The notes under the pieces were generated by a model, which saw only the letters and a list, made by a program, of their open reading frames with translations, was not told where the DNA came from and ran no database searches. A stretch of 64,000 nucleotides of DNA from Catenovulum adriaticum (GTDB lineage Bacteria > Pseudomonadota > Gammaproteobacteria > Enterobacterales > Alteromonadaceae). The first letter of the stretch is position 1; every line of letters begins with the position of its first letter. Positions 63,011 to 64,000 of the stretch are shown here, in pieces. Location of the stretch: assembly GCF_026725475.1 (NCBI RefSeq), contig NZ_CP109965.1, forward strand, positions 868,001 to 932,000, given 5' to 3'. The position numbers and the translations under genes were made by a program.

Positions 63011-64000
63011 TTAGGCCTCCTGAGATGAGATTATGGCATTTAATACAGCCTGTGCTTTGCTGCGAGTTTCATCCGCTTCTGATTGAGCAACCGAATCAAA
63101 TACAACACCTGCACCCGCTTGCACATGGGCAGTACCATTAGCTACAAACGCGGAGCGAATAACAATGCAAGTATCCATATCGCCATCACTGGTTAAATAT
63201 CCTACCGCACCACCGTAACTGCCACGTCGCTTTTGTTCGGTTTGACGGATTAAGTCAGCAGCTTTAACTTTAGGGGCGCCTACTAATGTGCCCATATTTA
63301 AACAAGCTTGATAAGCATGCAGGGCATCTAAATCCGCTCGTAATTGGCCTTTCACACGTGATACCAAATGCATAACAAAAGAATAGCGGTCAACTTTTTG
63401 TAAATCGCAAACATAACGAGTACCGGGTTCTGATACTCGAGCCACATCGTTTCTGGCTAAATCAACTAGCATCATGTGTTCTGCTAGTTCTTTTTTATCG
63501 CTACGCAATTCTTGTTCTATTCGGGCATCTAAATCCAAATTAATACTTCCATCGTCATTAAAGCCACGACGTCTAGTGCCTGCAATCGGATAAATTTCTA
63601 CTTCGTTACTAGATTGTGTGTATTTAACGGCCGATTCTGGCGATGCACCAAATAGTTCAAAATTTTGATCCCGCATATAGAACATATAAGGGCTGGGATT
63701 TTGTTTTTTGAGCTTTCGGTAAGCCGCTACCGAATCAGGGCAGGGTAAGCTAAAGGTTCGAGAAGGCACAACCTGAAAAATATTCCCCACCTTAATATGC
63801 GATTTTAACGACTCAACAGATTCGCAAAAGTCTTGGTCACTCACATCAACTCGTACATCGTCTAGTGACAATTGGGTAGTTGTTAACGGTGTTTGGTCAG
63901 AGGTTAATTGACTTAGTTGCTGTTTATAGTCAGCTAATACTTGGTCGGCATGATGTTGCTCGGCCGTTGAAAAGTTATAATGGATCAACTCAGCAGATTG
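63011..64000 (-). CDS. trpE: Anthranilate synthase component I (partial, C-terminal part)
   Basis: The visible 329 codons are the chorismate-binding C-terminal part. Blocks in order are VGNIFQVVPSRTFSLP, LFGASPESAVKY, PIAGTRRRGF, ELAEHMMLVDLARNDVARV, LNMGTLVGAPKVKA and GSYGGAVGYLTSDGDMDTC, all typical of TrpE rather than PabB. The N-terminus, the promoter and any trp leader lie beyond the right edge. It is the first structural gene of this leftward trp operon. Confidence 0.97.
   Translation of the reverse strand, partial: QSAELIHYNFSTAEQHHADQVLADYKQQLSQLTSDQTPLTTTQLSLDDVRVDVSDQDFCESVESLKSHIKVGNIFQVVPSRTFSLPCPDSVAAYRKLKKQNPSPYMFYMRDQNFELFGASPESAVKYTQSSNEVEIYPIAGTRRRGFNDDGSINLDLDARIEQELRSDKKELAEHMMLVDLARNDVARVSEPGTRYVCDLQKVDRYSFVMHLVSRVKGQLRADLDALHAYQACLNMGTLVGAPKVKAADLIRQTEQKRRGSYGGAVGYLTSDGDMDTCIVIRSAFVANGTAHVQAGAGVVFDSVAQSEADETRSKAQAVLNAIISSQEA

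Overview
This window is AT-rich chromosomal DNA from a gammaproteobacterium, most likely a marine member of the Alteromonadales. The evidence is gene order and gene content: rnhA divergent from dnaQ, dnaQ followed by a TIGR03503-type protein and tRNA-Asp genes, orn divergent from rsgA-psd, smrB divergent from prmB-aroC, alaA-yfbR, and trpEGDCFBA with separate trpG and trpD followed by yciB and yciI. I cannot name the genus from the sequence alone. Both ends are cut: rnhA at the left and trpE at the right.

Layout. 1-3.8 kb: rnhA (partial), a 0.4 kb MITE-like element, dnaQ, a TIGR03503-like membrane protein and four identical tRNA-Asp genes with a decayed fifth copy. 4-7.2 kb: a possible 19-residue micro-gene with its own promoter and terminator, two Rnk-like genes, gdhA and a DUF2986 gene. 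7.2-9.3 kb: an S41 protease lipoprotein and a putative outer-membrane protein. 9.5-17.7 kb: orn, then rsgA-psd-EamA transporter-GDPD, then tmcA, a Spo0M-like and a CheX-like (DUF3334) gene on the other strand. 17.8-22.9 kb: a leftward locus encoding what appears to be a closed glucosylglycerate cycle: glycerate kinase, sugar-phosphoglycerate phosphatase, glucosyl-3-phosphoglycerate synthase and a GH13 glucosylglycerate phosphorylase. 23-24.6 kb: a dienelactone hydrolase and a MetF-like protein.

25.3-44 kb is a large exopolysaccharide locus made of two convergent operons. The rightward one holds a WcaJ-type initiating transferase, glycosyltransferases, two acyltransferases, a Wzy-like polymerase/ligase, a hexapeptide acetyltransferase, a split Alg14/Alg13-type transferase, a pyruvyl transferase, a Wzx flippase and a secreted beta-helix protein. 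The leftward one holds an outer-membrane beta-barrel, a small OPX export protein without lipobox, a Wzc-type tyrosine autokinase and its CpsB/YwqE phosphatase. Together they account for initiation, assembly, decoration, flipping, polymerisation, control and export of one polymer.

44.5-58 kb is mostly housekeeping: rimO, an M16 protease, sixA, smrB, prmB, aroC, an MFS transporter, a BLUF photoreceptor, yfbR, alaA, a DUF2189 membrane protein, yciI and yciB. 58-64 kb is the tryptophan operon.

The items most worth a second look are the glucosylglycerate cycle, the small-OPX plus beta-barrel export pair, the BLUF gene whose ribosome binding site lies in a hairpin, the 19-residue micro-gene, the MITE-like element and the tRNA-Asp remnant.
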